Positions 22,667 to 34,263 of a DNA stretch of 64,000 nucleotides are shown one piece after another. Below the pieces are notes generated by a model. The model worked only from the letters and a program-made list of their open reading frames with translations. It was not told the origin of the DNA and did no database searches. Positions within the stretch are counted from its first letter, which is position 1; each line of letters opens with the position of its first letter. A program made the position numbers and the translations under genes. The DNA is from Trichosphaerium sp. ATCC 40318 (taxonomy: Eukaryota > Discosea > Flabellinia > Trichosidae), in the NCBI GenBank assembly GCA_038496445.1, contig JALMLS010000440.1, positions 124,001 through 188,000 of the forward strand, read 5' to 3'.

Positions 22667-23955
22667 TCATGAGCCTATCAATGAGAGCAGCTTAGATGGT
22701 GTACGCTTAAGTTTAGGGTTATTCACTATCATTGTACCAATACTATTGGTCCTATAAATAAACCTTGTCAATGGAGAGTACTTAACAGTTTTTTGCAAAT
22801 ACTTATTTTTAAAGTACCTGATGAGACGAGGTCTCTTTTTCTTTCCTTTTACAGTGAACACACTACCACGCTTTTTCTTTACTTTGACATTTGACATGTG
22901 GATCTTATGTTTGTCGTGTTCAATTGTATTACGAACAATAAACTTAACAACAATCACTTGTTTTTCTTGACCGATTCTAAGAAAGAAAAGGAATTTGTAA
23001 GAAACCAGTTTAAAGTGTAGGGAAATAAACTATGTACCTATAAGCACGACTAATAGCCTGACCTTCAGTGGCTTCGGCTTCAGTTTTTGAACTAGATACG
23101 GGATCTGAAATGTATAAGTAAAAAAGTAGTGTGCACAAAAAAACTTACCAATAAGCACAACATATTCGGCTTCAATAAGGTTTATACCACTTGCTGCAGT
23201 TTCGGAGGATAACAAAATTACCTTGAAAATACCATTGTGAAACTCTTCAATCGCTTGATTCTTTTGCTTAGCAGTTCTAAAAAGCAGATAAGCCACAAAG
23301 CCAAAGTAATAAAAAACCTGTAAATTTTTTTTCATACCCAGCTATTTTTGTTGCTAGAATGCCATTCTCAAACAAAAGGCGTGAAACCTGTGATAGTACT
23401 TTACTATACTTTGAAAAAATGATAACATGAACATCAGGTTCACGACGGAATAGATCAACCATGAAATATAAAATATGACCCAACTTTGTGCCGTAAATCA
23501 CTATAGCTTCCTCCAAGATTAAGTCTTTGAACCCAGTTGTAGGCATTGACTTGTTCTACAAGAGTTATTAGGTATAGCAAGGGTGATAAAATCAAACAAG
23601 TTATGTACTTCTGAATAAGTCCTCCTGCTCAATAATTTTAGCAAGTTTATCTCGTGCGTCTTTATCACTATCAAAAGAGATGAATCTAAAAGTAAGTGCT
23701 TCTTTCACTTTGTCAATTGGAGACTCCAATGGACCAATGTCATATAAAGGCAAAGCCTTTTGTTTAATACAGGATATATCCAAGTCCTTCTAAAGAGATT
23801 TGTGTATTAGCAAACAGTCATTGAAGAAAACTGGAAACCAAAAAAAAAAATACAACTTACTAGTGGCTTAACATTAGCCAAGATAAACTTTTCGAAGATT
23901 GGAATAGTTCGCCCAAGGTACGGTATTTCAGCTTTAATAGCTTTGCCTTTTTTTT
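22667..23955 (-). pseudogene. 5'-truncated SNF2-type helicase (C-terminal helicase lobe only)
   Basis: Six exons join in frame. Reading order: AIKAEIPYLGRTIPIFEKF, then a linker (PLESPIDKVKEAL), then VHVIIFSKYSKVLSQVSRLL (motif IV region), AIEEFHNGIFKVILLSSETAASGIN (motif V, split here), EGQAISRAYR-IGQEKQV (motif VI with the SNF2 hallmark RIGQ) and TIEHDKHK. A basic tail follows. The resemblance is to SHPRH/RAD5-class SNF2 ATPases. The whole N-terminal ATPase lobe with Walker A/B is missing: at about 23955 the gene abuts a rearranged BTB fragment. A domain-only relic is likely. Confidence 0.65.
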
Positions 23956-24009
23956 ATAAGCGCTATTCAATGGAAGAAATGCTACAAACAATTGTTTATA
24001 AATAAATTT

Positions 24010-24213
24010 GTATCTTTTTACTCTCCTACATTTCACCCATACTCTCCACCTCATTACATCTGTTTAAATTTAGGTATAGATAAGGCATGTGGTACAGTGC
24101 TGTTTAAAGATACTACAGTAACCTTGAAGCTCACAGAGAGGCAGCTTAAAATGGTTCTCGACAAAAAGGAATGGTGTATTGGCATTCCAAAAGGCTCTTG
24201 GCGTTTACGTTAA
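24010..24213 (+). pseudogene. Scrambled fragment of BTB/SPRY gene
   Basis: 24075-24213 encodes the C-terminal SPRY-like segment (KDTTVTLKLTERQLKMVLDK, then IPKGSWRLR) of the BTB family. Directly upstream (about 24020-24072), the downstream flank of that family occurs, including TACTCTCCACCTC. In the intact copy that flank lies on the other side of the gene end, so this is a rearranged joint, not a simple copy. It marks the breakpoint that also truncates the helicase. Confidence 0.7.
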
Positions 24214-24711
24214 TTTACACTAACGACTCTGTGGACCTGCTAGAATCTAATCAGTTATAGAAATCTACTTACAGTGCCCTTTAGATAAGCAAAGACCTAT
24301 CTTTTGATCGAAGATGATAACAATTAATGTTGTGAATCATATCAAAATAAATACAACTTATTATTCAATCAAATTATGTTCAAAATCTTATACCTTCTTT
24401 AGGTGTTTATTAGACGCATGTAACTTAGATAATATTGTTCTAATATCATTAGCTGAACAATAACCCGTTAGTTGTTTTCCTCACCTGACAGCTTTTCAAT
24501 TGCCGTGCTACCTCACCTGTAAACTTGTTGTTGTACAACACAATTTGATTTTCGTATATTGCCGATCGCTGTTTTAACCTACTACTAGTGTACCCAATAT
24601 TAGTGTGAGCCATTATATTAAATGTGGGCCGACCCACTAGACCCGAAAAGGAGATTAAGCCGTAAATCAAAAAAGCATATTTTTTGGATCTAACTTCGGC
24701 AACAATAAACG
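24214..24711. other. Intergenic region
   Basis: Nothing recognisable on either strand. Confidence 0.35.
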
Positions 24712-25718
24712 ATGAACTTAGGCCAAATACTCACTCTTACCTTCTCTATTGTTCTGATAGTACGTAAAGAAATTGTTACTGAAATATCCATAAAATCGTT
24801 ATGCCTATTTTTTGCCTTTCGACGCGTGTACCACGTGATAGCGGCCTAATAAGGCTAAACAAAAAAAAAGGAAAAAAAACTTTGCCTTTTTCACAATGTA
24901 GCTTATTCTGATTCGCGGTTTTAGGTGTTCAGCGTCTTGTTAATGGGACTTCTTGGTGCATTAACAGATGGCGTTTGCGGAAACACAGTCGATTGCTCGT
25001 TAGAGGCGTCTAATAGAAATCTAGGAGATAAAGACGCCGGTTTTGGTTTGTTTATGACAGTTGGCGGCATTGCTTTAGGTAAGGAACTCAGAAAGTACCC
25101 ACAACATTAAGAAATTACCTGACAATCCCATGTAGGCGTTTTCGGTATCCTAATGTGCTTCATTACATCTCTAGCATCAAAAACTTTCACCACTATCGTA
25201 CGTAAACAAGAAAACAAAAACTGCACCATGTAAAAACCCACGTGGGTAAAAGGGTATTTGCATAAAAAACTCGGGTGAACCTCTCATGTTGTTACCACTG
25301 TTGCCGACTTTTTTTTTTTCATATATTGTCATTTAACGTCATATTTGGCTATCAATGTTTTAGAACAATTTTTTTGCACTTATCACGTGATTGTAGCGGT
25401 GTTTTTCTGACATTCTGGTTTTCCTTTCTTAATTATCGCGATCTTTTTTTTAACTTTTTGTAGTACTATGCCTTGCTAGTGTTCTTCCTTTACTTTACAT
25501 TTGCTACCCTTCAAGTGCTTGCCGCTTCTCTTGACAATGATAGTAAAGATGACTTTACTAAAGTATCCAAAACAGGTACGACTTTTGCTTGTTTTATGTT
25601 TTTTTTCTTTAACTTGTCTGTAGCTTGGGTGTTCACCATGTTCTGGTTTATTGCTGCACTCGGACAAGCCATAGGAGTTTCAATGGGATCTGATGGTGTT
25701 GATAAAGCAAGTGATTAG
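24712..25718 (+). CDS. Four-transmembrane protein
   Basis: Four exons, in frame. TM1: MNLGQILTLTFSIVLI-VFSVLLMG. A loop with two cysteines follows (DGVCGNTVDC). TM2: FGLFMTVGGIALG-VFGILMCFI. TM3: YYALLVFFLYFTFATLQVL. A short hydrophilic loop (DNDSKDDFTK) precedes TM4: FACFMFFFFNLSVAWVFTMFW and a second hydrophobic stretch. The tail is short and acidic. The topology is like MARVEL or tetraspan proteins, but I cannot assign a family. Introns carry CACGTG (24829, 25240, 25383). Confidence 0.6.
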
Positions 25719-26072
25719 TAGAGCTTACGCATACTAATAAACAAAATCCGTTTAATATTTGTTTTGTTTTTGTTTTTGTTCTTCGCTTGACTGCTGTGGT
25801 GCAAAGTGTAGCACTGTGCAAAGTGGTGTTCATGTTCTTTGTGATGAATCTGTGGTTTTTTTCTGGACATTAGCGTGTATTAGTACTCTACCTAATTGCT
25901 GACTGCATTGCAGGCTCGCTGGCAAATAAAAAGTGTTTCAAATTACTGTTTATTCAACACATTGTATTCGAGGAATATTACAGTCAATTTGCGTCTAATA
26001 ACTTAGTTGGTTCATGTTTACATCTATCTTACATCTATCGTATATACATGTATGACTTTGTTAGCGTACAAT
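25719..26072. other. Convergent intergenic region
   Basis: 3' flanks of the four-TM gene (+) and the metalloprotease gene (-). No ORF or RNA gene seen. Confidence 0.4.
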
Positions 26073-29000
26073 TTAGTGTGTACTAACAATATTTGGGTTC
26101 CTAGCTGTTATTGAAACCATATTGGGTCTCTTTGGACCGACACCCATGACCTCGACTCCATCTCTCACATATGTGCTATCTGCAGATATTGTAACTACTC
26201 GTGACTTTGAAGAAGGCAACTTCTCGTCAGCCTACACATAATTAGCAACACAATTGTACTGGTGTTTTTTTTAATCGCACGTGAGTGTCATTCTTGTCTA
26301 CGGTATACACAACGCCGCCAATAGCAGCAATAACAACGGCTACAGCTACAACAGATCCGATAGATAAACCAACTATAGCACCTGTTCCAAGACCTCCTGC
26401 GGTTGCTGCTCCTACTGAACCAGCTGTGGATGCAATTACAGTTGCGGTTACTGGTACAGAAGCGACAGAAACTATTACATCATAATTAGTAAGGTACAGC
26501 GATTTATAGTTGTGAACGTACTTGATGAAGGAGCGATACCACTTGAAGTAGCTGCTGTTGACCCGGAAGCAAACAGGTTTTGTAAGTTTGATGCCATCGC
26601 AACAGAAGATACCTTTGAAGTACCAATGAACGTTGTTGATACTGATGTTGTCGCTCCTGCAGCTAATTGTCTCTTTGATGTACATCCAGAACCTGTTAGT
26701 TGCATTGAACCAAAGGCACTTTGTGGAATATTGAGTAACGTTGAAAGACGTTGTAGTACAAATGCTTCAGAAGGACATCCAGATATGACGAAATCTATTT
26801 TTGATTGTGTACTTATCGCCACATCTCTGAAAGAAGCCAGTCCGCTGGCGCAGAAACCCAAGTAACCATTCACATCAGCTCCAGTGAAAGTATAACTATA
26901 GCTTCCGCTCTGTAGAAAATAGTAAGAGACAAAGTACATTTTGAAATTAGACAACATAGGTACGCACAGAATCATCGAATGTTAGGTATGTAATACTTGT
27001 CATGGTTCCATTCTTTACAACTTCAATAGTTACATCTTTCCATGTACCAACAGGCCATTCAACAGACCAAGGATAGTTGGTTCCTCCAATTGGCTAAAAG
27101 AGAAGATGAGTGACATAGAGAATTAACAATTCACTAAAAAAACCCCAAAGTGCATACATTTGTTGGTCCTTCGTAGGCCGTGAAACCAAACTCTGCAGTT
27201 GCATTAGATTTTCCTCTGAAATTAGTCAATATAGCAAAATTACTCCTGTCAGTGGGACCCATCCTGTGTGAATTAGTTAGTTTCATCAAGCCAAACACGT
27301 GTGAAAATTTTTTAACTTACTGTGTTGCAATTGCTGCAAAGTTAGTTTCCGGCGAGCGAAATATTGAAGCAGCTATTTTAGTTGTAGCTCCTTCTATCAA
27401 ATCTTGCGTCCTGAGGTAGGTTAGTGACAATAAGTTTGTGGCAAGATGTCTTTTTTGAAAAATGAATAGAAGCAAAAACTCAAGTTTCACGAGACTATTT
27501 TGGTAAAACTACGATGTTATAGCCCGTACCCTTCCCATTTTATGCATTGTAAAGTATTACCATCTTGATGTATTTGATTAGGTATACTTTCTTCTTGTGG
27601 GAATATACTAAAACAATAAGTCAGAAAGTTAAGATAGAGAAAACGCGACAAAAAGTTGTACCGCCAGTTTGAGATATCACCAAAGTCAGAAAATGTTGAG
27701 AATATTGGTAGTTCGTTATAAAGTGTTGGAACACACTCTGTACCATCGCCTTGATAACCAGAAATACATTTACATGTTGGAGATGATCCTGAGGTATCAC
27801 AAGTTGCCTTAGAATGACACCCTTGACAAGTTTCACACTTAAAGTTTGAACACATGGTTCCACTTGTACAATATCCACAAGAATGACCAAAACACTCATC
27901 GATACTACCACACTCTATGCTTTTAGATGCACAAATGGCGTCGCACTCCTCTGGTGTTGGTTCACTAGGTGGACTAACAACAATTACTTTGATGAAACGT
28001 TTGCCATGATTGGAGGAAACACGTACATTGTAACGCAGAGGTTGCTGGTGCAATTTTGCCCAGACGAACAAGATCCACAACTTATTGTATTACCACAACC
28101 ATCATCTAGAGAGCCACAAGCTTCAGGTGTGCACTCTTGAGAAGGAGTACAAACACAAAGTCCATTCGAGTCACAACTGTTTGGACCGCTACATGTGCCA
28201 CAAGATATATCTTCACATCCATTGTATGCCACACCACATTGTCTTTGTTGCTCGTTACATACATTTGGGTTCCTTGTATTAGTACAAGCAGCTAAGACAG
28301 TTGTTAAAAATGCTCTAATAAACAAGGTGAACTTACAGCATTGATCAGCTGGGAACGGTCTGTTAAATCCACCAAATGAAAAGTATTCATCGAAAGCACA
28401 GTAAGCGTATAAGGAAGAACCACAAGTAGTTGAAGCGCATGCAAACTTGGTTGCTCTTTCGTTTACGATTGTTCTACAAGAAAGATGTCAAAAACCACGA
28501 ATTCAAAGACCATCTTTCATTGTAGACGCACCCATAGTACCATGCAGCGTTAGCGTCTGTATTACTATTATCACTACATTGCCACTTGGTTCTCCAGCTT
28601 ATCCAAAACGATAAAATATCGAAAATATCAGTGACACCAAAAAAACTTTGAGTCAAGTCTGTTCCTCCAATAGATGGACTTTTTCTAGTTGCAGGGCAGG
28701 ATTTTAATTGCTCTTCTATTTGCATTTGCATATCAGTGTCCCATTGTAGAGGTTCAACATTGTATTGTGCTCTATAAGAGAGACTTAGAAGAAAAAAGAT
28801 GAAAACAATCAGAAACACTTATCAGCGAGTAAGTTCAAGAAAAGCGGAAAAAAGAAGAAAATATATCCACATAGCACGTGGCTTGGAGTTTGATAATTTT
28901 ACGGAATATTAGAATGGTGAAGCGTTATTAAGAACACGTGCCTTTCGTCATTGAAAAGTTTGATAATATTGTTGGGGTATGTGTTTTCTGATACACATTT

Positions 29001-31226
29001 ACCATCAATTGAACAAACGTCGCTTCCACTGCAAGTACCACATCCATCTGGTCGATTACAGTTATCTGGTCCGCACTCTCTAGTACCGCACTCGCTCTGA
29101 CAAGCTACACACTGACCATTTATACAGCCATCGGTACCTGTACGAAAAGTTATTAACCAGTATCAATCTTAAACAGTACCTGTGCAAGGAGTTCCACATT
29201 GTACACCAGCGCAGTTTGAAGGTCCGCATACTTTTCCTCCACAATCAGGAGTACAGTTTGAGTCCCAATCCGAAAGACATCTAGAAGCTGAAGCAAGGTG
29301 TCCACAACCTTCGCCTTGGCTGAAGCGAGAGAACTTGTCGTATTCGGTGCTTCTACATGAAAAACTAAGTAAATAAACCGCACTTTATTGACTTACGCAT
29401 AACCTTGTACTGAAGGATACATAATACCAGTGGAAGTTTCATCATGGTTACATCCAAAGTTATGTCCTATCTCGTGACCAATTACACGATGAGCCATGTG
29501 GCGATTGTTCAAATGATTCGATACTCCAGTTCCAGTACTCTAAATACGCATCAACAACTCGCATCTTTGTTGGTTAAAGGACATACAGAACTGCACACAA
29601 CGCCAATCCAAGCCATACCAATTGTACCAGGAGATGGGTAGCAGTTTGTTAGTAAGTGGAGTAGACCGGCAAATGGTTTGTTTAAGCGCTTCCACTCAGT
29701 TGCTTGCTCGAGCTTTGTTCTGAGCGTTGGACAAGTACCGCTACTTTTACCAGCAGTGTTCCAATCTTCTTCTCCAGGTGTAGTTTTAATAAGAAGAAAG
29801 TCGATAGTGATGTGCACATTCTATTGAATACGTGAGTAAGCATGTTGGATCAAACATTCAAACCAACTTACAAAGTCTGTTTCATAGTACACATTCAAGT
29901 CCATCCAAGCTAGAGTAATCGTTAAACAGCTAAATGTTCGGTATTATCAAATACCTTGATTGATGTAGTCTGTAGCCGCTTGAGTAGTTCCTCCGACCTG
30001 ATCATAGAACCCAGCATCAGAAATAACAGCCTGTAGGTAAACAGTTAAAGACATTACTTAAGCCTTGTTCATTCAAAGTAGTACTTGTTTGAGCTGTTTG
30101 GAGGCTTGTGGGCAAGGTGATGGGGCTGGGTATAAAGGAAGTGTATTACCATTAGGAGCAGCTTCAATACTTCTAACGCGTAGCAGTTAACACATGCACA
30201 TTCTGCTATGTAAACACGTGCCTCTTGCTTCTAAATATATCATGAGTATGGTTATGTCCAGAGCTGCAAAGGTGTTCTCGTTCATCAACATCCATGAGAC
30301 TCTCTCTACAAACCAAGGTTAATTAAACTCAACAATAAACAACAAGTTACCTTATGAGAACGTATTCATCATCTGAACTAAGCTTTCCTTTGTGGCTGTC
30401 GTGCATCCATTGTTTATGTCTGTAGATAAAAGGTTACAATGCCAATTTCCAAAAGCAACAACAGTGTAAGTAACAGCGTACTTCTGTTGTAAATTTTGGT
30501 TCAAATAGAAAAAGATCACAAAGTAAATGTCACGTGATCAATTATCAGGAAGTATCGGATTGCTATTCAACGTACTTCAAAGCAGGGTCAAAAACAATTC
30601 TGTCTCCCTTAATTGTGAAAGCACCCGAGAATGTGCCATCCTCGTGAGCAATAAAGCGTAAGTTGTTATGACCATTACCAATAGCTTTGTATGAGTTTGT
30701 AGGAGCAGGAAGGTATATCTTCTCATCTCCCTTATGTACTTCGATCTATTGAGGATTGTTAGTGAGACGCTCTTGTGATAAAAACTTAGTGTAAAAACTC
30801 CTTTTTTCGGGCAAGTGGTGCTTATCTAAAAATACAAAAAGTCGCGATTTTGGTGTAAAGTATAAAAATACAAACATTCACACGTGATATCTAGTTTATA
30901 AAAATAAAACAATCAAAACTTGTTAGTTCTTCCTATTAAAACGTACAACAGCATCAGGCGCAAAGGCAGAGTACTTCACGCATCTGAACACGTATTTATC
31001 TCCATTCGCTCTGTGCATCACTACACGTCTTTCTTCTTTACCCATACGCTTTGATATACGACCAGGACTGAAATCAACTGAACGAGGGAAGGTTAAAACA
31101 AAACAGACCAAACTCTAAGAACGTACTCCTTGTAACGACTTCAAAGTCATTTACACGGTCCCAATACTCTTGCTCAAAGCATGAGACAGTGAAAAAGAGT
31201 AATGTGAGAGCGAACAGTTGCCACAT
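26073..31226 (-). CDS. ADAM-type metalloprotease fused to CAP, cysteine-rich, EGF and TM domains
   Basis: About 20 exons. Signal peptide MWQLFALTLLFFTVSC at 31226 (an ATG 10 codons upstream is possible). A prodomain ends in a furin-type RSKR site formed by splicing at about 30.2 kb. The reprolysin catalytic domain has HEIGHNFGCNH and the Met-turn GIMYPSV. Cysteine-rich segments follow, then a CAP/SCP domain beginning IIKLFNDER-AQYNVEPLQWD and closing with CASTTC...YAYCAFDE. After it come CG-rich repeats, an EGF module (CKCISGYQGDGTEC), a region with WSVEWPVGTWKDVTIEV, a Ser/Thr-rich stalk, a TM helix (GAIVGLSIGSVVAVAVVI) and a tail of about 50 residues ending at 26073. ADAMs shed surface proteins; CAP domains bind lipids or act in secretion. 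Two introns use GC donors. The chain is in frame at every joint I checked, but a cDNA would settle whether it is one gene. Confidence 0.7.
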
Positions 31227-31499
31227 GTGAGAGGAGGGAGGAAAGTTTTCGAACAAGTGTGATGAATTTCCGGAACTTCCAAATTTCTTCTAGCGCTTGG
31301 TTTATAACGTTATTCACTTTCTGAGGATTTAGGAAAAAGGCACTTTATCATTCGAGATATTAAGCTCCGCTTAAAATATGAACAAACAATCATAACTAGA
31401 TGAACATTTTGGTGCTAGTCTTTTCAGAAGTTCCTTAATTAAAGGGATGAATACGGAGACAACCACGTTCGAGGTTTAAGGTACTTAATTGTTTAGCTT

Positions 31500-31720
31500 T
31501 TGTGTACAATTTATTGCGAGCATGTAGTGCCATTTGGGCTCCTACTGAAGTCATATTGGTTCTCTTTAACTAGCACCTATGGACATATCATCGGCTATGT
31601 CACCGCTTGAGTTCATTCCAGCGTGCCTGGGAAGGTTGCAGAGCTATCAACAAAACTTGTTGCTGAACCACTTTGGTAATCCGTATTCAACAAAACATAC
31701 TAGCTCGTGTTTTCCTAACT
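31500..31720 (-). pseudogene. Decayed copy of the metalloprotease gene's 3' end
   Basis: The minus strand here (GAGAACCAATATGACTTCAG, then GGAGCCCAAATGGCA) resembles the last coding bases of the metalloprotease gene and its surroundings at 26080-26160 (GAGACCCAATATGGTTTCAA, then AGGAACCCAAAT). No frame is preserved. Similarity is moderate and judged by eye. Confidence 0.4.
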
Positions 31721-32833
31721 AACTTGCAAGAATTCCAAGTAGAGGTTGCGTTTTTGGAGAATGTTGCCTCAATGTAAGCTGCTTGCTCAATACTAGAGGG
31801 TAATCATGAATAATACTAACTATAACGACAATAGTGTAAGCACGAGTCAGTAATCTATGAATAGAAACTGATAATGTGCACCAAATTGCTATTAAACAAC
31901 GTATTTGTGCACAAGAGTTTGGCAATATGAGTCATATAGGCAGATTCAATAGTATATTTATACCTAGCCCTACTGTTAAGGGCACTGTATCAATGGTGTT
32001 CGAGTTTAAAACTAACAAGCTAGTACGCTAAGTCAGGAAAAACGTTTTCAAAGTACACCATGCATTCAAGCTATACTGTACGCATCCTTTATCTCTAAAT
32101 GCTGTACTAGAGTCCTGTATATTATTGTGACGAAGGATGGAAGATAAAAAAAAAGACTAAAAGTTTGTATGGACTATTGATACCAGACAAAGGTATGGAT
32201 GTAAAAGACTTTGTTTTCTAACTATTTTTAAAAGAACATACTTCAAACAGAAAGTGTCGGGATATCCGAATGGACTTGAGATATATCATGTATACCTAAA
32301 TGACCCATACTCCATTGTTCTTCTTAATCATGTATACGGTCAACTTTTACTAGCCACGCTATACTTGTGTAGTGAACTTATTGCTTTAGCCTACAACGTA
32401 TTTTACAAAATGTACAAAATACCAAACAACCTGGCTTAAAGTCACGTGATAAACTTGAGGCAAATAAAACTTACAAATCAAATATTTTAGTACTTGTTCC
32501 TTTTATAGCTTGACCTTGGTGCAGCTCATTCATAAAAAATTTTATTTACTACAAGAAAACTTGAGTGTTCCTTATCAGAGAGTGTTGACATCACGGATTA
32601 TTCAACAAAGAACCCAGTATATCGATAAAAAGGTCAACAATATTCCATTGTTTGAGGTCATCACCGTATGCAGCTAATACTACACCTTTTTCTCTTCCAT
32701 ACTAGTTAGATTACGGGTATCATAACTAAAATAGTTTTACTTGTTAACATGTTCTAAATGTCTTAGTCTAACATGATTTCTTGCTAATGACTTCTTGAGT
32801 AAAATTATTTTATTTTGGGAATAACCACATGTA
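31721..32833. other. Intergenic region with one short unassigned ORF
   Basis: A 61-codon ORF at 32254-32439 has two hydrophobic stretches but no intron, family match or clear context; I do not call it a gene. GTCACGTGAT at 32441. Confidence 0.35.
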
Positions 32834-33923
32834 CTACAGTACAACTAAAGACAACCAAGCAACACAAGAAAAAACTATTAATACGATACTAACAGAATTC
32901 AGTTGTGTTGAAGAAGTAGGTGCTGCAGTTGTAGGCGTAATTGTTGGTGCTTCTGACAGTGACGTTGATGCTGTTGGAGAAGTTGTTTGACTAGGTGGCA
33001 TTGTTGTTTGTGAGAGTGTTGGTGGAACTATTGTGGTTGGTGGGATCGTTGTTGTAGGTAGTGTTGTTGGCAGTAAAGTTGTTGGTGGGAGTGTTGTCGG
33101 TGAAAGTGTCGTAGGAGGTAATGTCGTAGGCGGTAGTGTTGGAGGTAGGGTTGTTGGAGGGAGAGGTAATTTTTGAAGTATTATCTTTCTGAATCCACGT
33201 GAGTCGTTATTAGTAATAGTTGTACCACACCTGTTTGATACAATTAGCATGTGGTATCAAACCAAACTACAAACAAGAACGTACCTCCAACCACCTATGA
33301 GGAAATGGAAACATAATTTCTTATTTAACTGTCCGTCCGCGTTGCCATCACACGTATTAAGGTTAATTGTATTTACAGGTGTGAACCCAATTGATCTTTC
33401 GCCACGATACCAATATGCACCATTTATAAAAGTTTGGGTTTCTGACTCCTCAAATGGTGCTATATCCTGTGTTAAGACTTCTGTACTTCCAATTGCTTGT
33501 AAAAGAGTAAGTTTGAGAGTGGGACAAGTTAATAAACAAGCTTCAGTTCGCACAAGGATGTCGAATACAAGAAACTTGTTTCCTTCTTTTTTTCAAGTCT
33601 TTTACTTTTACACGTACCATAGACGATAAAGTTATTATCACTGCCAACACACCCCATGAGAGTCATTATGTCTTCCTGTGTTGAGCATTGAGCTAATTCA
33701 GAATCTATATCTGCTCCCCATCGAACATTCACGCAAGGCGTCCAATCAGCATAGTCACTTAGAGAGTCTTTGTTAACTTGAATGCCAGTAACTGGATAAT
33801 TAAGCTGGCATACTGAATTCTGAACCTAGGCCAATGTTAACGCATGATTTATCGACCTTGGTGATCTACACGTACGTGTATAAAGAGTATGAGAATACTT
33901 GAAACAAAGAAGAGCTTCATCAT
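32834..33923 (-). CDS. PPTTL-repeat surface protein A (membrane or GPI-anchored)
   Basis: Four exons: signal peptide MMKLFFVSSILILFIH; a cysteine-containing domain of about 150 residues (DYADWTPCVNVRWGAD, IMTLMGCVGSDNNF, NGAYWYRGERSIGFTP, LCFHF-GGWRCG); then a Thr/Pro-rich stretch with about a dozen PPTTL repeats, decaying into Ser/Thr-rich sequence; and a C-terminal hydrophobic segment (VSIVLIVFSCVAWLSLVVL) ending the protein, as in GPI-anchored or tail-anchored proteins. The repeats are likely heavily O-glycosylated stalks. I do not recognise the N-terminal domain. Paralogues B and C (49429, 52272) have the same N-terminal domain but a different end. Confidence 0.75.
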
Positions 33924-34263
33924 GTTGAGTTGTAAGTAGTTTAAGGTTGTGTACTGAATACTGTACTTTTTACATAAAAACTGCTGTCGTTTTATGATTT
34001 TCTAAAAATGTAGCGTTGCTATGAGGTCATTATAGTAGCGAGAGTATGAGTTACAAGTATTTATAACATCTGAAAATCCAACAAACAATTGGTAGTATTT
34101 GTCTTGTGATTTCGGCAACGAAACTGCAGTATTTTATTTGTGCGTCTCTCCACTGTCTTTGAGTGTTGGTGTTCCTATCAGGAGTTGACCCACACTTCTT
34201 TCTTTGCAGGTTGATAAATAAACGCTCCATCACGTCAGATTACACGGAAAATTTTGTCGATAG
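33924..34263. promoter_or_regulatory. Upstream region of PPTTL gene A, conserved in copies
   Basis: The 340 bases upstream of gene A match those upstream of gene B (49090-49428), including a short open stretch reading MERLFINLQRKKCGSTPDRN on the minus strand, facing the same way as gene A. In B the homologous stretch loses frame after about 25 codons. It may be a 5' exon or promoter rather than a separate gene. Confidence 0.4.

Noticed and set aside
28474-28818. Separate CAP gene starting with a hydrophobic MFLIVFIFFLLSLSY leader
   Set aside because: The leader is intron sequence by the better model: GAAAG|GCACGTG to TTATAG|AGCACAA restores the canonical CAP start FNDER-AQYN. It remains a fallback if the fusion fails.
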